Shown here piece by piece: positions 15,330-24,964 of a stretch of 57,720 nucleotides of DNA (within the stretch, counting starts at the first letter, position 1; each line of letters starts with the position of its first letter). The notes below the pieces were generated by a model. It saw only the letters and a list, made by a program, of their open reading frames with translations. It was not told the origin of the DNA and ran no database searches. The stretch is taken from the NCBI GenBank assembly GCA_026398895.1, contig JAPLRZ010000059.1:1-57720 (forward strand), read 5' to 3'. The DNA comes from Methylococcales bacterium. Its GTDB lineage: Bacteria; Pseudomonadota; Gammaproteobacteria; Methylococcales; Methylomonadaceae. A program made the position numbers and the translations under genes.

Positions 15330-15857
15330 TTATTTTTTATTGGCTAATTCTTGTATTTTGCTGCTTAGTAATACCGAACCTTCACCGAAATATGCACCAA
15401 TAGCAATAGACGCGGTGACGATTAATAAAGGATTACCCCAATGCGCACTTAGTAATACTTCTGGGGTTAATTTTCCCCCTTCTAATAAATAAGCAAAGGT
15501 AGCTGAATAACCCAATACGCTGGCTGGAATAGTTGCTAGTGCTGGAAAATGGGCAGCAAGACACAATACAACAACAGAAACAGCAACGGCAACAGAAGCC
15601 ATTAATGGGAAAGCCATTGAACCTGCTGGAATAGTGGTAATAATAACTGCGGCTACCCACGCCATCAAAACACCAAACGCGCCACAAACGATGACATTTT
15701 TTTGTGCTTCTTTAGTCGCACCAAAGGCAAAATAAGCTGCCCACGCAATAGTCAATGCCCATATTAAAAATATACCCGCTGTAGGGCCGACGGCTAAAAA
15801 AGTTGCAACGCCGCTTAATGCGCCAATGCTTAAAGAAAGTGCGGTAAGATTGTTCAT
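15330..15857 (-). CDS. DUF1097-family membrane protein
   Basis: A 175-residue integral membrane protein with about five to six hydrophobic helices. The composition and the segment FGATKEAQKNVIVCGAFGVLMAW match DUF1097 (YcdZ-like) inner-membrane proteins, whose function is unknown. It is convergent with the preceding lipoprotein gene. GGAGATTTATCG precedes the ATG on the minus strand. Confidence 0.75.
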   Translation of the reverse strand: MNNLTALSLSIGALSGVATFLAVGPTAGIFLIWALTIAWAAYFAFGATKEAQKNVIVCGAFGVLMAWVAAVIITTIPAGSMAFPLMASVAVAVSVVVLCLAAHFPALATIPASVLGYSATFAYLLEGGKLTPEVLLSAHWGNPLLIVTASIAIGAYFGEGSVLLSSKIQELANKK

Positions 15858-15928
15858 CGATAAATCTCCAAATTGTTCACCTCTGTTGTTATTTAATTAG
15901 CACTCATGTAGAGGTATATCCATGATAG

Positions 15929-17485
15929 CTAAGGTTTTTTTTCTGTTGTTCCAGTTAACACAGTCAAATGCTTTATTTTTAAGCCTGTGATTAGCAAGCT
16001 TACTGTATAAATGCTCATGGCTACGACTATCCATTTTAGCAAATTTATCACGCGTTCTGTTGCACTCCACGCATTCCACCACTCGGCATTCACCCAATAA
16101 TACAAAACTGCTGTCATTGCAGCACTTGCCAACAAGACACGAGCAAAAAATAATAGCCAACCTGTTGCAGGTTGATAAACCTTATCTTTAAGCAGTTTTT
16201 TTAGCAAGAGTGCGGCATTAAAAAATGCACCTAATGAGGTGGCTAAGGCTAAACCTGCGTGTGCTAACGGAAACACTAACGCCACATTTAACGCTAAGCT
16301 AACCCCCATCGCAACCATGCCATAACGTACGGGCGTTTTGACTTCTTGGCGCGAAGTGAACGCAGGAACGAGGACTTTAATCAATAAATAGCCTAGCAAG
16401 CCTACTGCGTAGGCTCTTAAACTTAGTCCTGCTAAATGTACGTCATTGATACTAAATTCTTTGTACTGAAATAGAGTAGATAACATGGGTTCAGCGAGCA
16501 TGAATAAACCTATGGTTGCTGGCATTCCCACTAATAATACTAAACGCAAACCCCAATCCAGAGAATTGGAAAAAGCGGTTGCATCTTCAGCAGCATGATT
16601 ATTAGCTAAGCTGGGTAAAATCACCGTACCCAGTGCCAGCCCCAAAATACCCAGCGGAAATTCTACTAATCGATCAGAATAATATAACCACGATACACTA
16701 CCAACCGTTAAAAATGACGCAATTAAGGTATCCAGCAATAAATTAATTTGTGTGACTGAGACGCTAAACATGGCGGGTAACATCAGTCTCAATACGCGCT
16801 TAACACCCGTGTCATGAAAATCAATGCGTGGGCGAGGCAGTAAACCTAAACGTATTAAGGGTGGAATTTGAAATAATAACTGAACAATCCCTGCAATAAA
16901 AACCCCCCACGCTAAGGCTATCACGGGCGTATCCATTAAAGGAGCGAGCCAGATTGCGGTGATTATCATGCAGATATTAAGAAATACAGGGGTCAGTGCG
17001 GGGACGGCAAATTTTCCGTGTGCATTTAAAATGCTGCCTGCAAAGGCGGTCAAAGAAATAAATAATAAATAAGGAAAGGTGATTTGTAACATCCATACCG
17101 ATAAATCATGTTGCGTTCCCTGCCATGAAAAACCTGGTGCTAATAATAAAATGAGCAACGGAGCAAGCGCGATACCAATAATCGTCAGCAACAGCAAACA
17201 CACTGCCAACGTGCCAGCGGTTTTATCAATGAATAGCTTTAATGCCACTTTAGTGCCTTGCTCTTTATAATCCGCAAGCACAGGCACAAACGCATGAGCA
17301 AACGCGCCTTCGGCAAACAAACGCCGTAAAAAATTGGGAATTTTAAATGCCACAAAAAACGCATCAGTGGCTAAATCAACACCAAACAAACGGGCAATCA
17401 ACATATCTCGAATAAATCCCAACAATCGGGAGATAAGCGTCATGCTTCCTACCACGACTGTTGATTTAAAAAGTCGCCCACTCAC
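15929..17485 (-). CDS. murJ: Lipid II flippase MurJ
   Basis: A 518-residue polytopic protein of the MATE/MVF superfamily, full length compared with family members of about 510-520. The N-terminal signature SLISRLLGFIRDMLIA-type sequence and FKIPNFLRRLFAEGAFAHAFVPVL are diagnostic of MurJ. It flips lipid II across the inner membrane for peptidoglycan synthesis. It is divergent from rpsT, a common arrangement in Gammaproteobacteria. No irregularity is seen. Confidence 0.95.
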   Translation of the reverse strand: MSGRLFKSTVVVGSMTLISRLLGFIRDMLIARLFGVDLATDAFFVAFKIPNFLRRLFAEGAFAHAFVPVLADYKEQGTKVALKLFIDKTAGTLAVCLLLLTIIGIALAPLLILLLAPGFSWQGTQHDLSVWMLQITFPYLLFISLTAFAGSILNAHGKFAVPALTPVFLNICMIITAIWLAPLMDTPVIALAWGVFIAGIVQLLFQIPPLIRLGLLPRPRIDFHDTGVKRVLRLMLPAMFSVSVTQINLLLDTLIASFLTVGSVSWLYYSDRLVEFPLGILGLALGTVILPSLANNHAAEDATAFSNSLDWGLRLVLLVGMPATIGLFMLAEPMLSTLFQYKEFSINDVHLAGLSLRAYAVGLLGYLLIKVLVPAFTSRQEVKTPVRYGMVAMGVSLALNVALVFPLAHAGLALATSLGAFFNAALLLKKLLKDKVYQPATGWLLFFARVLLASAAMTAVLYYWVNAEWWNAWSATERVINLLKWIVVAMSIYTVSLLITGLKIKHLTVLTGTTEKKP

Positions 17486-17516
17486 TGTAACTGTCCTTAT
17501 AAGATATTTAAATAGA

Positions 17517-17545
17517 TTGACAATAATAGCAGTTAAAATGATAAT
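17517..17545 (+). promoter_or_regulatory. Sigma-70 promoter for rpsT
   Basis: TTGACA (17517-17522) matches the -35 consensus perfectly. After a 17-base spacer, GATAAT (17540-17545) matches five of six -10 positions. The start codon of rpsT is 40 bases downstream. This is the clearest housekeeping promoter in the window. Confidence 0.8.
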
Positions 17546-17585
17546 ACACGGCTATTTCACTCAACTTTAAAAGAATCGAGACACT

Positions 17586-17849
17586 ATGGCTAATACAGCA
17601 CAAGCTAAAAAGCGTGCGAAACAAGCGGAAAAAAGCCGTGTTCGCAACGCAGGACAACGCAGCAACTTACGCACTTTTGTAAAAAAAGTTATTGCTGCTG
17701 TAAACGCAGGCGATAAAGAAAAAGCGCAAGCTGCCTACAACACTGTAGTGCCGATTATCGATTCTGCTGTCAACAAAGGCATTATTCATAAAAATAAAGC
17801 CTCACGCGGCAAAAGCAGATTGAACGCAAAAGTAAAAGCAATCGCTTAA
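17586..17849 (+). CDS. rpsT: 30S ribosomal protein S20
   Basis: An 87-residue, highly basic protein beginning ANTAQAKKRAKQAEKSR, with NAGQRSNLRTFVKKV and a C-terminal IIHKNKASRGKSRLNAKVK. This is a textbook S20 sequence and length. S20 binds 16S rRNA in the small subunit body. A strong promoter lies upstream and an intrinsic terminator downstream, so it is probably transcribed alone. Confidence 0.98.
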   Translation: MANTAQAKKRAKQAEKSRVRNAGQRSNLRTFVKKVIAAVNAGDKEKAQAAYNTVVPIIDSAVNKGIIHKNKASRGKSRLNAKVKAIA

Positions 17850-17875
17850 TAATACTTTTAACTTCATTCTCACCT

Positions 17876-17911
17876 AAAAAAGGCTGTCACCTAAGGGTGA
17901 CAGCCTTTTTT
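17876..17911. terminator. Bidirectional terminator between rpsT and hda
   Basis: GGCTGTCACC and GGTGACAGCC form a perfect stem, with A-run before and T-run after. It can serve both rpsT (rightward) and hda (leftward). Confidence 0.9.
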
Positions 17912-17945
17912 ATGGGTCGCTTATTTTTATAGCTAACAGGCTACG

Positions 17946-18647
17946 TTACAAGGTAACTCCATCCAAAATCTGTTTTAAAAACGGAATGGTTAATTTGCGT
18001 TTAGCGGCAAGTGAAGCTTTATCGAGTTGTTTTAATAATTGCCATAAATCGGATAAATCACGATCGTAATGGCTGAGTAAAAATAGCCCAACTTGTGGGG
18101 AAATTTCAAAACCCATTTGATTGGCTTTAAAAATTAATGCGGTAATTCGGTCGTTATCAATTAAGGGCTGTAATTTCAGCGTTAGCCCCCAGTTTAACCG
18201 TGTTTTAAGATCGGGTAATTGAATGCCTATCTCGTTTGGTAGGCACGCGGCAGAAATAATTAGAGTATGTTCGCTGTCTCGATGCTGATTAAAAAAATGA
18301 AAAAATGCCATTTCCCAGTCGGTATTACCTGCAATCGCCTCAACATTATCGAAGCACACCAAGTCTAATCCGTCTAATCCTGTCAGAATCTCCGCGTCAG
18401 GCAAATGACTACTCGCTAAGTCCAAATAAAAGGAACTACGGTGCAAACTGTGCGCTAGGTGACAACAGGCTTGTAGCAAATGTGTTTTTCCTAAGCCTGT
18501 TTGTCCCCAAAGAAAAACTTGTAATTCTCCACTACCCGAAACACTGTTTTGCAAGTGACTAATAACTTCTTGATTACTCCCCGCAAAAAAATCTGCAAAG
18601 GTTTGATTGACTCTGAATTCAAACTGTAAAGGCAATTGTGTTGACAT
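17946..18647 (-). CDS. hda: DnaA regulatory inactivator Hda
   Basis: A 233-residue AAA+ protein resembling the DnaA central domain. It starts STQLPLQFEFRVNQTFADF, has Walker A LWGQTGLGKTHLLQA at about residues 43-57, and Walker B LDLVCFDNVEAI near 92-103. The N-terminal QLPLQF peptide is the clamp-binding motif that links Hda to DnaN. Hda promotes ATP hydrolysis by DnaA after initiation. The ATG at 18647 was chosen over an upstream codon because family members begin with this clamp motif. It is the last gene of arsC-wrbA-DUF2069-hda. Confidence 0.93.
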   Translation of the reverse strand: MSTQLPLQFEFRVNQTFADFFAGSNQEVISHLQNSVSGSGELQVFLWGQTGLGKTHLLQACCHLAHSLHRSSFYLDLASSHLPDAEILTGLDGLDLVCFDNVEAIAGNTDWEMAFFHFFNQHRDSEHTLIISAACLPNEIGIQLPDLKTRLNWGLTLKLQPLIDNDRITALIFKANQMGFEISPQVGLFLLSHYDRDLSDLWQLLKQLDKASLAAKRKLTIPFLKQILDGVTL

Positions 18648-18655
18648 AATAGTGG

Positions 18656-19934
<1,279 letters not shown>

Positions 19935-20006
19935 GGTACGAGCGACTAATATATAAAAGGTTATAATAGCACTTAACAAAATTTAGGTAGTAAAAAAGGT
20001 AATATA

Positions 20007-20876
20007 ATGAAAGAAAGGGTAATAGATAGAGCTAAGCAATATTGGTTATTAGCACGTTTTGACCGACCGATTGGTATTTTAATTTTATTATGGCCTGCAT
20101 TATGGGCATTATGGGTAGCCAGTAATGGTAAACCTGATATTCTGGTACTCACGGTGATTTGTTTGGGTGTAATAATAATGCGGGCAGCAGGTTGTGTGAT
20201 TAATGATTATGCTGACCGTGATTTTGATCCCCATGTCGAGCGTACTAAACAACGCCCAATTGCCGCTGGTAACGTTAGTCCAAAAGAAGCATTAGTCTTT
20301 TTTCTAGTATTAATTGCCTGCGCTTTCGCGCTGGTATTATTGCTTAATATTTACACTATTTTATTATCATTTGTCGGTGCATTTTTGGCCGCCAGTTACC
20401 CATTCATGAAACGTTATACGCAATTACCACAAGCCTATTTGGGCATTGCGTTTGGTTGGGCTGTGCCTATGTCTTTTTCTGCGCAAATCAACGCAATTCC
20501 AATGGTTGCATGGCTTATGTATATAGCCGTTATATTATGGGCATTGGTGTATGACACCATGTATGCAATGGTTGATAAGGACGATGATTTAAAAATAGGC
20601 GTTAAATCCACAGCAATTTTATTTGGCGATTATGACCGCCATATTATGGCAGTATTACAAATAATTATTTTGGCGTTACTGATAGTTATCGGCACACTAC
20701 AGCACAATGGCTGGGCTTATTATATGGGGGTAATGTGTGCGGCTGGTTTATCGGTGTATCAACAACGTTTGATTTTTCACCGCGACAAGGTTTTATGTTT
20801 TAAAGCCTTTTTAAATAATAACTGGTTTGGACTGGCTATTTTTATGGGCTTGCTAGTGGATTATAGCGGGCGATAA
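20007..20876 (+). CDS. ubiA: 4-hydroxybenzoate octaprenyltransferase
   Basis: A 289-residue polytopic prenyltransferase, full length. The first aspartate-rich motif is in NDYADRDFD (about residues 69-77) and the second in YDTMYAMVDKDDD (about 185-197). RFDRPIGILILLWPALWALW near the N-terminus is diagnostic for UbiA. It attaches the polyprenyl chain to 4-hydroxybenzoate in ubiquinone synthesis in the inner membrane. No chorismate lyase gene (ubiC) accompanies it here. AAGGTAATATA precedes the start. Confidence 0.95.
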   Translation: MKERVIDRAKQYWLLARFDRPIGILILLWPALWALWVASNGKPDILVLTVICLGVIIMRAAGCVINDYADRDFDPHVERTKQRPIAAGNVSPKEALVFFLVLIACAFALVLLLNIYTILLSFVGAFLAASYPFMKRYTQLPQAYLGIAFGWAVPMSFSAQINAIPMVAWLMYIAVILWALVYDTMYAMVDKDDDLKIGVKSTAILFGDYDRHIMAVLQIIILALLIVIGTLQHNGWAYYMGVMCAAGLSVYQQRLIFHRDKVLCFKAFLNNNWFGLAIFMGLLVDYSGR

Positions 20877-20917
20877 GTTCTTATTCAGGCGCAGTAAATG
20901 CGTTGGTTTTTTGTTTT

Positions 20918-20957
20918 TCGTCATAGAACCGTCATTCAACGGTTAATAGACTGTCAT
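20918..20957 (+). promoter_or_regulatory. Pho box (PhoB-binding repeats) before the PlcP-like gene
   Basis: Seven-base units occur in exact 11-base phase: TCGTCAT (20918), CCGTCAT (20929), a degenerate CGGTTAA (20940) and CTGTCAT (20951), separated by four-base AT-rich spacers. This matches the PhoB consensus of CTGTCAT repeats. A possible -10, TATTCT, is at 20968-20973, and the start codon lies 42 bases past the last repeat. Confidence 0.75.
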
Positions 20958-20998
20958 AATCAGTTGTTATTCTGTTCACTTAGAACATTAAGCGGAGC

Positions 20999-21808
20999 AT
21001 GACTGACATGACATTACATTATCGTTCAATTTGGATATCCGATACCCATTTGGGTACTAAAGGCTGTAAAGCCGAGCAACTCAGAGATTTTCTCGATAAC
21101 GTCGATTGTGACACTTTGTATTTGGTTGGTGATATTATCGATTTATGGAAATTCAAATCGGGCTTTTATTGGCCCACCTTGCATAATGACATTGTGCAAC
21201 GAATTTTTAGCAAGGCGAAAAAAGGCACGCGCGTTATTTATATTCCTGGCAATCATGATGAGCCGTTACGCAAGCATATAGGAATGCACTTTAATGGCGT
21301 GGATATTCAACTGGATGCTATTCATGAAACCAAAGATGGGCGACGATTTTTGGTGGTACACGGCGATGGTTTTGATAGCATCGTCTGTAACAACGAAAAT
21401 TTGGCTTATATCGGTGGTGAAGTTTACGAAGTATTATTGGATATGAATCGCTGGTTTAATAGCCTGCGCAGCGTACTGGGTTACAGAAACCAATGGTCTC
21501 TGTCAGCGTTTCTAAAACAAAAAGTAAAGAATATTATTCAAGTGATGGATAATTATCAACATATTCTGGACTTAGAAGCGCAAAAAAGAAATGTAGATGG
21601 CATTATTTGCGGGCATATTCATCATGCCGATATTGCTGAAATGGAAGGCGGTAGAACCTATTGTAATACGGGCGATTGGGTAGAAAGCTGTACCGCGTTA
21701 GTTGAAAATCATGCAGGGCAACTGTCTATTATTCGTTGGCTGGAAGAAAGTCAGTATTTGTTAGATCAACAGTTAGAATTAGACACTGAGCAAGCGCAGG
21801 CGGCGTAG
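20999..21808 (+). CDS. PlcP-type metallophosphoesterase (LpxH-like family)
   Basis: A 269-residue calcineurin-like phosphoesterase. Metal-ligand motifs appear in order: SDTHLGTKGC (about residues 14-23), LVGDIIDLWKF (about 43-53), PGNHDEP (about 83-89), VVHGDGFD (about 115-122) and GHIHHAD (about 202-208), then NTGDWVESCTALVE. These extended motifs are those of the PlcP/UDP-2,3-diacylglucosamine diphosphatase-like group; in Sinorhizobium PlcP is a phospholipase C that degrades phosphatidylcholine during phosphate starvation. Generic annotation would be UDP-2,3-diacylglucosamine diphosphatase. The Pho box upstream favours a phosphate-starvation role. No glycosyltransferase gene is adjacent. 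AGCGGAGC precedes the start. Confidence 0.8.
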   Translation: MTDMTLHYRSIWISDTHLGTKGCKAEQLRDFLDNVDCDTLYLVGDIIDLWKFKSGFYWPTLHNDIVQRIFSKAKKGTRVIYIPGNHDEPLRKHIGMHFNGVDIQLDAIHETKDGRRFLVVHGDGFDSIVCNNENLAYIGGEVYEVLLDMNRWFNSLRSVLGYRNQWSLSAFLKQKVKNIIQVMDNYQHILDLEAQKRNVDGIICGHIHHADIAEMEGGRTYCNTGDWVESCTALVENHAGQLSIIRWLEESQYLLDQQLELDTEQAQAA

Positions 21809-21857
21809 TATTAAGGGTTTTTGCTGTACTCAAGAATTCATTAAACGTAGCGAATGC

Positions 21858-21892
21858 AACAGATAACATCCCTTAAAGGGATGTTATCTGTT
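21858..21892. terminator. Long perfect palindrome between plcP-like gene and rppH
   Basis: AACAGATAACATCCCTT and AAGGGATGTTATCTGTT form a perfect 17-base stem around one base. It lies between two convergent genes. The lack of a long T-run makes it either a bidirectional terminator or a repeat element. Confidence 0.6.
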
Positions 21893-21987
21893 AAGTGCGT
21901 GGCAATAAGTTTGAGGAGTGCAAATCATGCAAAGCCTGTCCTCCAACCTTAAGTAATACACCCGTACTTGTTGCTAACAATTTATGG

Positions 21988-22467
21988 TTAATTAACAATG
22001 CCCAAAATAGCACCTAATTCAATCATGGCTTTTTGATAAACCTTGCGTTTAAAATAAACCACGCTGTTGAGTGGCTCCCAATAATCCACCCACCGCCAAC
22101 TATCAAATTCTGGCTTGCTACAATGGTCAAAACGTACCGCTGAATCTTGGGTAATTAAGCGTAACATAAACCAAATTTGTTTTTGTCCAATGCACAGGGG
22201 TTGCGAATTTTTGCGAATATAGCGTTCTGGCAATTGATACCTAAGCCAATAACGCGTCCGACCAAGAATTTGTACATGTTGCTGTTGCAAGCCTGTTTCT
22301 TCCCACAATTCTCGATACATCGCAGTTTCAGGGTCTTCGTCGTCATTGATGCCGCCTTGCGGAAATTGCCAAGCATCCATACCCATCCGTTTTGCCCAAA
22401 ACACGCGACCCTCATTATTGCAAAGGATGATGCCCACATTGGGTCGGTATCCTTTAGAGTCTATCAT
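21988..22467 (-). CDS. rppH: RNA pyrophosphohydrolase RppH
   Basis: A 159-residue Nudix hydrolase that starts [17 protein letters not shown], the canonical RppH N-terminus. The Nudix box [23 protein letters not shown] lies at about residues 37-59 (GGx5Ex7REUxEEx form). RppH removes pyrophosphate from the 5' end of transcripts to start RNase E decay. An ATG five codons upstream (22482) is possible; 22467 was chosen because homologues begin there. It is divergent from the HAD phosphatase gene, echoing the usual linkage of these two. Confidence 0.93.
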   Translation of the reverse strand: MIDSKGYRPNVGIILCNNEGRVFWAKRMGMDAWQFPQGGINDDEDPETAMYRELWEETGLQQQHVQILGRTRYWLRYQLPERYIRKNSQPLCIGQKQIWFMLRLITQDSAVRFDHCSKPEFDSWRWVDYWEPLNSVVYFKRKVYQKAMIELGAILGIVN

Positions 22468-22625
22468 GTTAAAACCTGTCATTTACCTTTGCTATCGCCT
22501 AATCTTGCCTATAATAGAGGGGCGGTAATAGCTTAAGTAGTTTGTAATTGCCGCCATTGTTCCATAAAAGAACCCTATATGCCATAGTACATAACGCTTT
22601 TAATTACTTAAAAACAGGATTCATT

Positions 22626-23306
22626 GTGAGTTTAGCAATTTTTGATTTAGATAATACCTTGATAGCCGATGACAGCGATTACTTATGGGGGCAATTTCTT
22701 GTCGATCAAGGTATTGTGAATAAAGCAGAATATGAACACGCTAATGCTAAATTCTATGAAGATTACCGTCTAGGTACGCTGGATATTGTTGAGTTTTTAC
22801 GCTTTTCTTTACGACCCTTAGCCGACAATCCAGTTGAGCAACTCTATCAATGGCGAGCTCAGTTTATTAAGGAAGTTATCACGCCAATACTGTTAAAACC
22901 CGCTCAGCAACTGGTTGATAAACATAGAGAACGGGGAGATACCTTATTGGTCATTACCGCTACCAATCGCTTTGTTACCGAACCTATTGTTAAACTTTAT
23001 GGCATAGAACATTTATTAGCAACAACGCCTGAGTTTATAGATGGCAAATATACAGGGGGTTTTAATGACATTCCCTGTTTTCGAGAAGGTAAAGTGATAC
23101 TATTGCAACAGTGGCTAAAAAACTCTACTGAAACGCTGCAAGATAGCTGGTTTTACAGTGATTCCCACAATGATTTGCCTTTGCTTAACTTAGTCGATCA
23201 TCCTGTTGCGGTTGATCCTGATGAAAAATTGGCATTGTTTGCTGAGAAAGCTAATTGGTCAATTATTAGCTTGAGAAATAATGACTGTCCGATACAGCAT
23301 TATTAA
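22626..23306 (+). CDS. HAD-IB family phosphatase (SerB-like)
   Basis: A 226-residue HAD-superfamily hydrolase of subfamily IB. Motif I FDLDNTLIADDS lies at the N-terminus with nucleophile Asp6 and acid/base Asp8. Motif II is in LVITATN (about residues 101-107), the lysine motif at FREGK, and motif III YSDSHNDLPLL near 176-186. Substrate cannot be assigned; relatives are annotated phosphoserine phosphatase-like. A GTG start at 22626 is chosen because ACAGGA precedes it and family members begin with this motif-I strand. Alternative upstream starts would add about 26 residues without conserved features. Confidence 0.82.
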   Translation: MSLAIFDLDNTLIADDSDYLWGQFLVDQGIVNKAEYEHANAKFYEDYRLGTLDIVEFLRFSLRPLADNPVEQLYQWRAQFIKEVITPILLKPAQQLVDKHRERGDTLLVITATNRFVTEPIVKLYGIEHLLATTPEFIDGKYTGGFNDIPCFREGKVILLQQWLKNSTETLQDSWFYSDSHNDLPLLNLVDHPVAVDPDEKLALFAEKANWSIISLRNNDCPIQHY

Positions 23307-23486
23307 TAATAGTTAAAAACACATAGCGTATCTTAAAAACGCACCGCTTTAAGATGCTATAACTGTGTTAAAGTAAGTCATTAATTCAATTTAATGCCCA
23401 TTAAATTATGCCGACACATAAATGCTAGAAACAGTAGAGATGCCTACTAATTGTGTCGCGTTGACTAAAAAATACTGCAATAGATT

Positions 23487-24932
23487 ATGAGTAACACTAT
23501 CCCTCTGATCAATAGAAAAGTTGTTTTTGAATATCACGCATTGGGGGTGATTATTATCCTATCCTATTTAGTGACTGCTCTACGAATGGAAGCATTCTGG
23601 GAAATTTTGCCTGTTATCAGTACTGCTGGATTATGCCTAGTTACTGCGGGTGTGGTGTTTCGATTCAAACGCCCTGAGTGGATTCCGACACTTTCCTTTA
23701 TCAAAAACCAGACACAACAAGTGATTTTTGATTCGTCCGCTTATCTATTTACTGCCTTAGTTGTTATATTAATGGAAGCGTATTTACTTGACCATCCATT
23801 GATTTTTATTGGCAAAGCGGTGATTGCCATTCTTAGCATTGGCTTTTATACGGCAGTCGGCATTGCACTAGAAGTTGAATACGGACACATTAAAAGTTAT
23901 CAGGGCTGCGAACCAAAAAATATCACTCAAATTACCCCAGCTGCTCGCAAATGGCGTTACCTTCAGGTAACGTTATTAACAATTGTATTGTTAATTTTCG
24001 GCTTAGCATGGCTAGGGCATAGTGTGCATCCAGATAAACACGATTTTATAGAGCTATTATTCGTCAGTACTACGATTATCAGCTTCTCTCTCTATCTAAT
24101 CTATTTGTATAATCGCAACTTTATTTATGTGCTGGGAATGCAAGTCAATGTTTTAGGGCGTGTAGAAGATGGTCGTTTTGATATAGTTGTACCCACAGTC
24201 AGTGATGATGAGTTAGCACTGTTAGCGACTTACCACAATGGCATGATTGATCGTTTGCGTGATAGAGAACGTCTCTACCGTACATTGGAAAAAAGTGTTG
24301 GTGCTAATATTATGAATAAATTACTTAATACTGATGAAGCGACCCTCAAACAAGGGCAAACCTATAATGTGGCAATTTTATTCTGCGATTTGCGTGGCTT
24401 CACCAGTTTGGGTGAGTCAGCGTCGGCGGAAGAAATTATTCTATTTCTCAATGTCTACTTCGCTGACATCAGTGGTGTCATCAGCGAACATAACGGCATC
24501 ATCAACAAGTTTATGGGTGATGCAGTACTGGCTATTTTTGGGCTAGAAAGCGACGGGAATCCAGTAGAAGATGCAGTCAACGCAAGTTTGGCGATTGTCA
24601 AACACAGTACGGACTTCTATATGCCCAATGCCATGCACCCAGAATCAGGTGTTGGCATTGATTTTGGTTCTGTTATTGGCGGCACTATCGGTTCTGAAGA
24701 GCGTTACGAATATACTATTATCGGCGATGCAGTTAATAAAGCCAGTCGGCTGGAAAGTTTAAGCAAACGTCTAGGCTACAGCATTATTCTTTCGCAAAAC
24801 GCTTATAAATGGCTTTCTAACGATATGCGAAAAAATTTCGATAGCCTAGGTGAACATAAAGTGCGCGGGGGAAATGAGCCTATTACCATATATGGCAGCG
24901 GAAAAAATCAAAAAGATAGCCGTCGCAACTAA
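23487..24932 (+). CDS. Membrane-bound class III adenylate cyclase
   Basis: A 481-residue protein. The first about 205 residues hold roughly six membrane helices. A HAMP-like linker follows (VLGRVEDGRFDIVVPTVSDDELALL). The catalytic domain spans about 275-470, with metal-binding aspartates in FCDLRGFTSLGE and FMGDAVLAIFG, Lys in NKFMGD and Asp in YTIIGDAVNKASRLE that favour ATP as substrate. All catalytic residues expected of a homodimeric cyclase are present. It probably makes cAMP in response to a membrane or redox signal. No clear ribosome binding site is seen before ATG 23487. Confidence 0.88.
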   Translation: MSNTIPLINRKVVFEYHALGVIIILSYLVTALRMEAFWEILPVISTAGLCLVTAGVVFRFKRPEWIPTLSFIKNQTQQVIFDSSAYLFTALVVILMEAYLLDHPLIFIGKAVIAILSIGFYTAVGIALEVEYGHIKSYQGCEPKNITQITPAARKWRYLQVTLLTIVLLIFGLAWLGHSVHPDKHDFIELLFVSTTIISFSLYLIYLYNRNFIYVLGMQVNVLGRVEDGRFDIVVPTVSDDELALLATYHNGMIDRLRDRERLYRTLEKSVGANIMNKLLNTDEATLKQGQTYNVAILFCDLRGFTSLGESASAEEIILFLNVYFADISGVISEHNGIINKFMGDAVLAIFGLESDGNPVEDAVNASLAIVKHSTDFYMPNAMHPESGVGIDFGSVIGGTIGSEERYEYTIIGDAVNKASRLESLSKRLGYSIILSQNAYKWLSNDMRKNFDSLGEHKVRGGNEPITIYGSGKNQKDSRRN

Positions 24933-24964
24933 TCAGGACACGCTACCATATAATGGGCGTGATG

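Noticed and set aside
21913..21944. TGCAAA TCA TGCAAA short direct repeat as an operator
   Set aside because: It lies between two convergent genes, so it is not positioned as an operator; it fits better as a degenerate member of the GGAGT...ACTCC palindromes.
22177..22536. Plus-strand 119-codon open frame over rppH
   Set aside because: It is antisense to the intact RppH Nudix gene and shows no domain or ribosome binding site.
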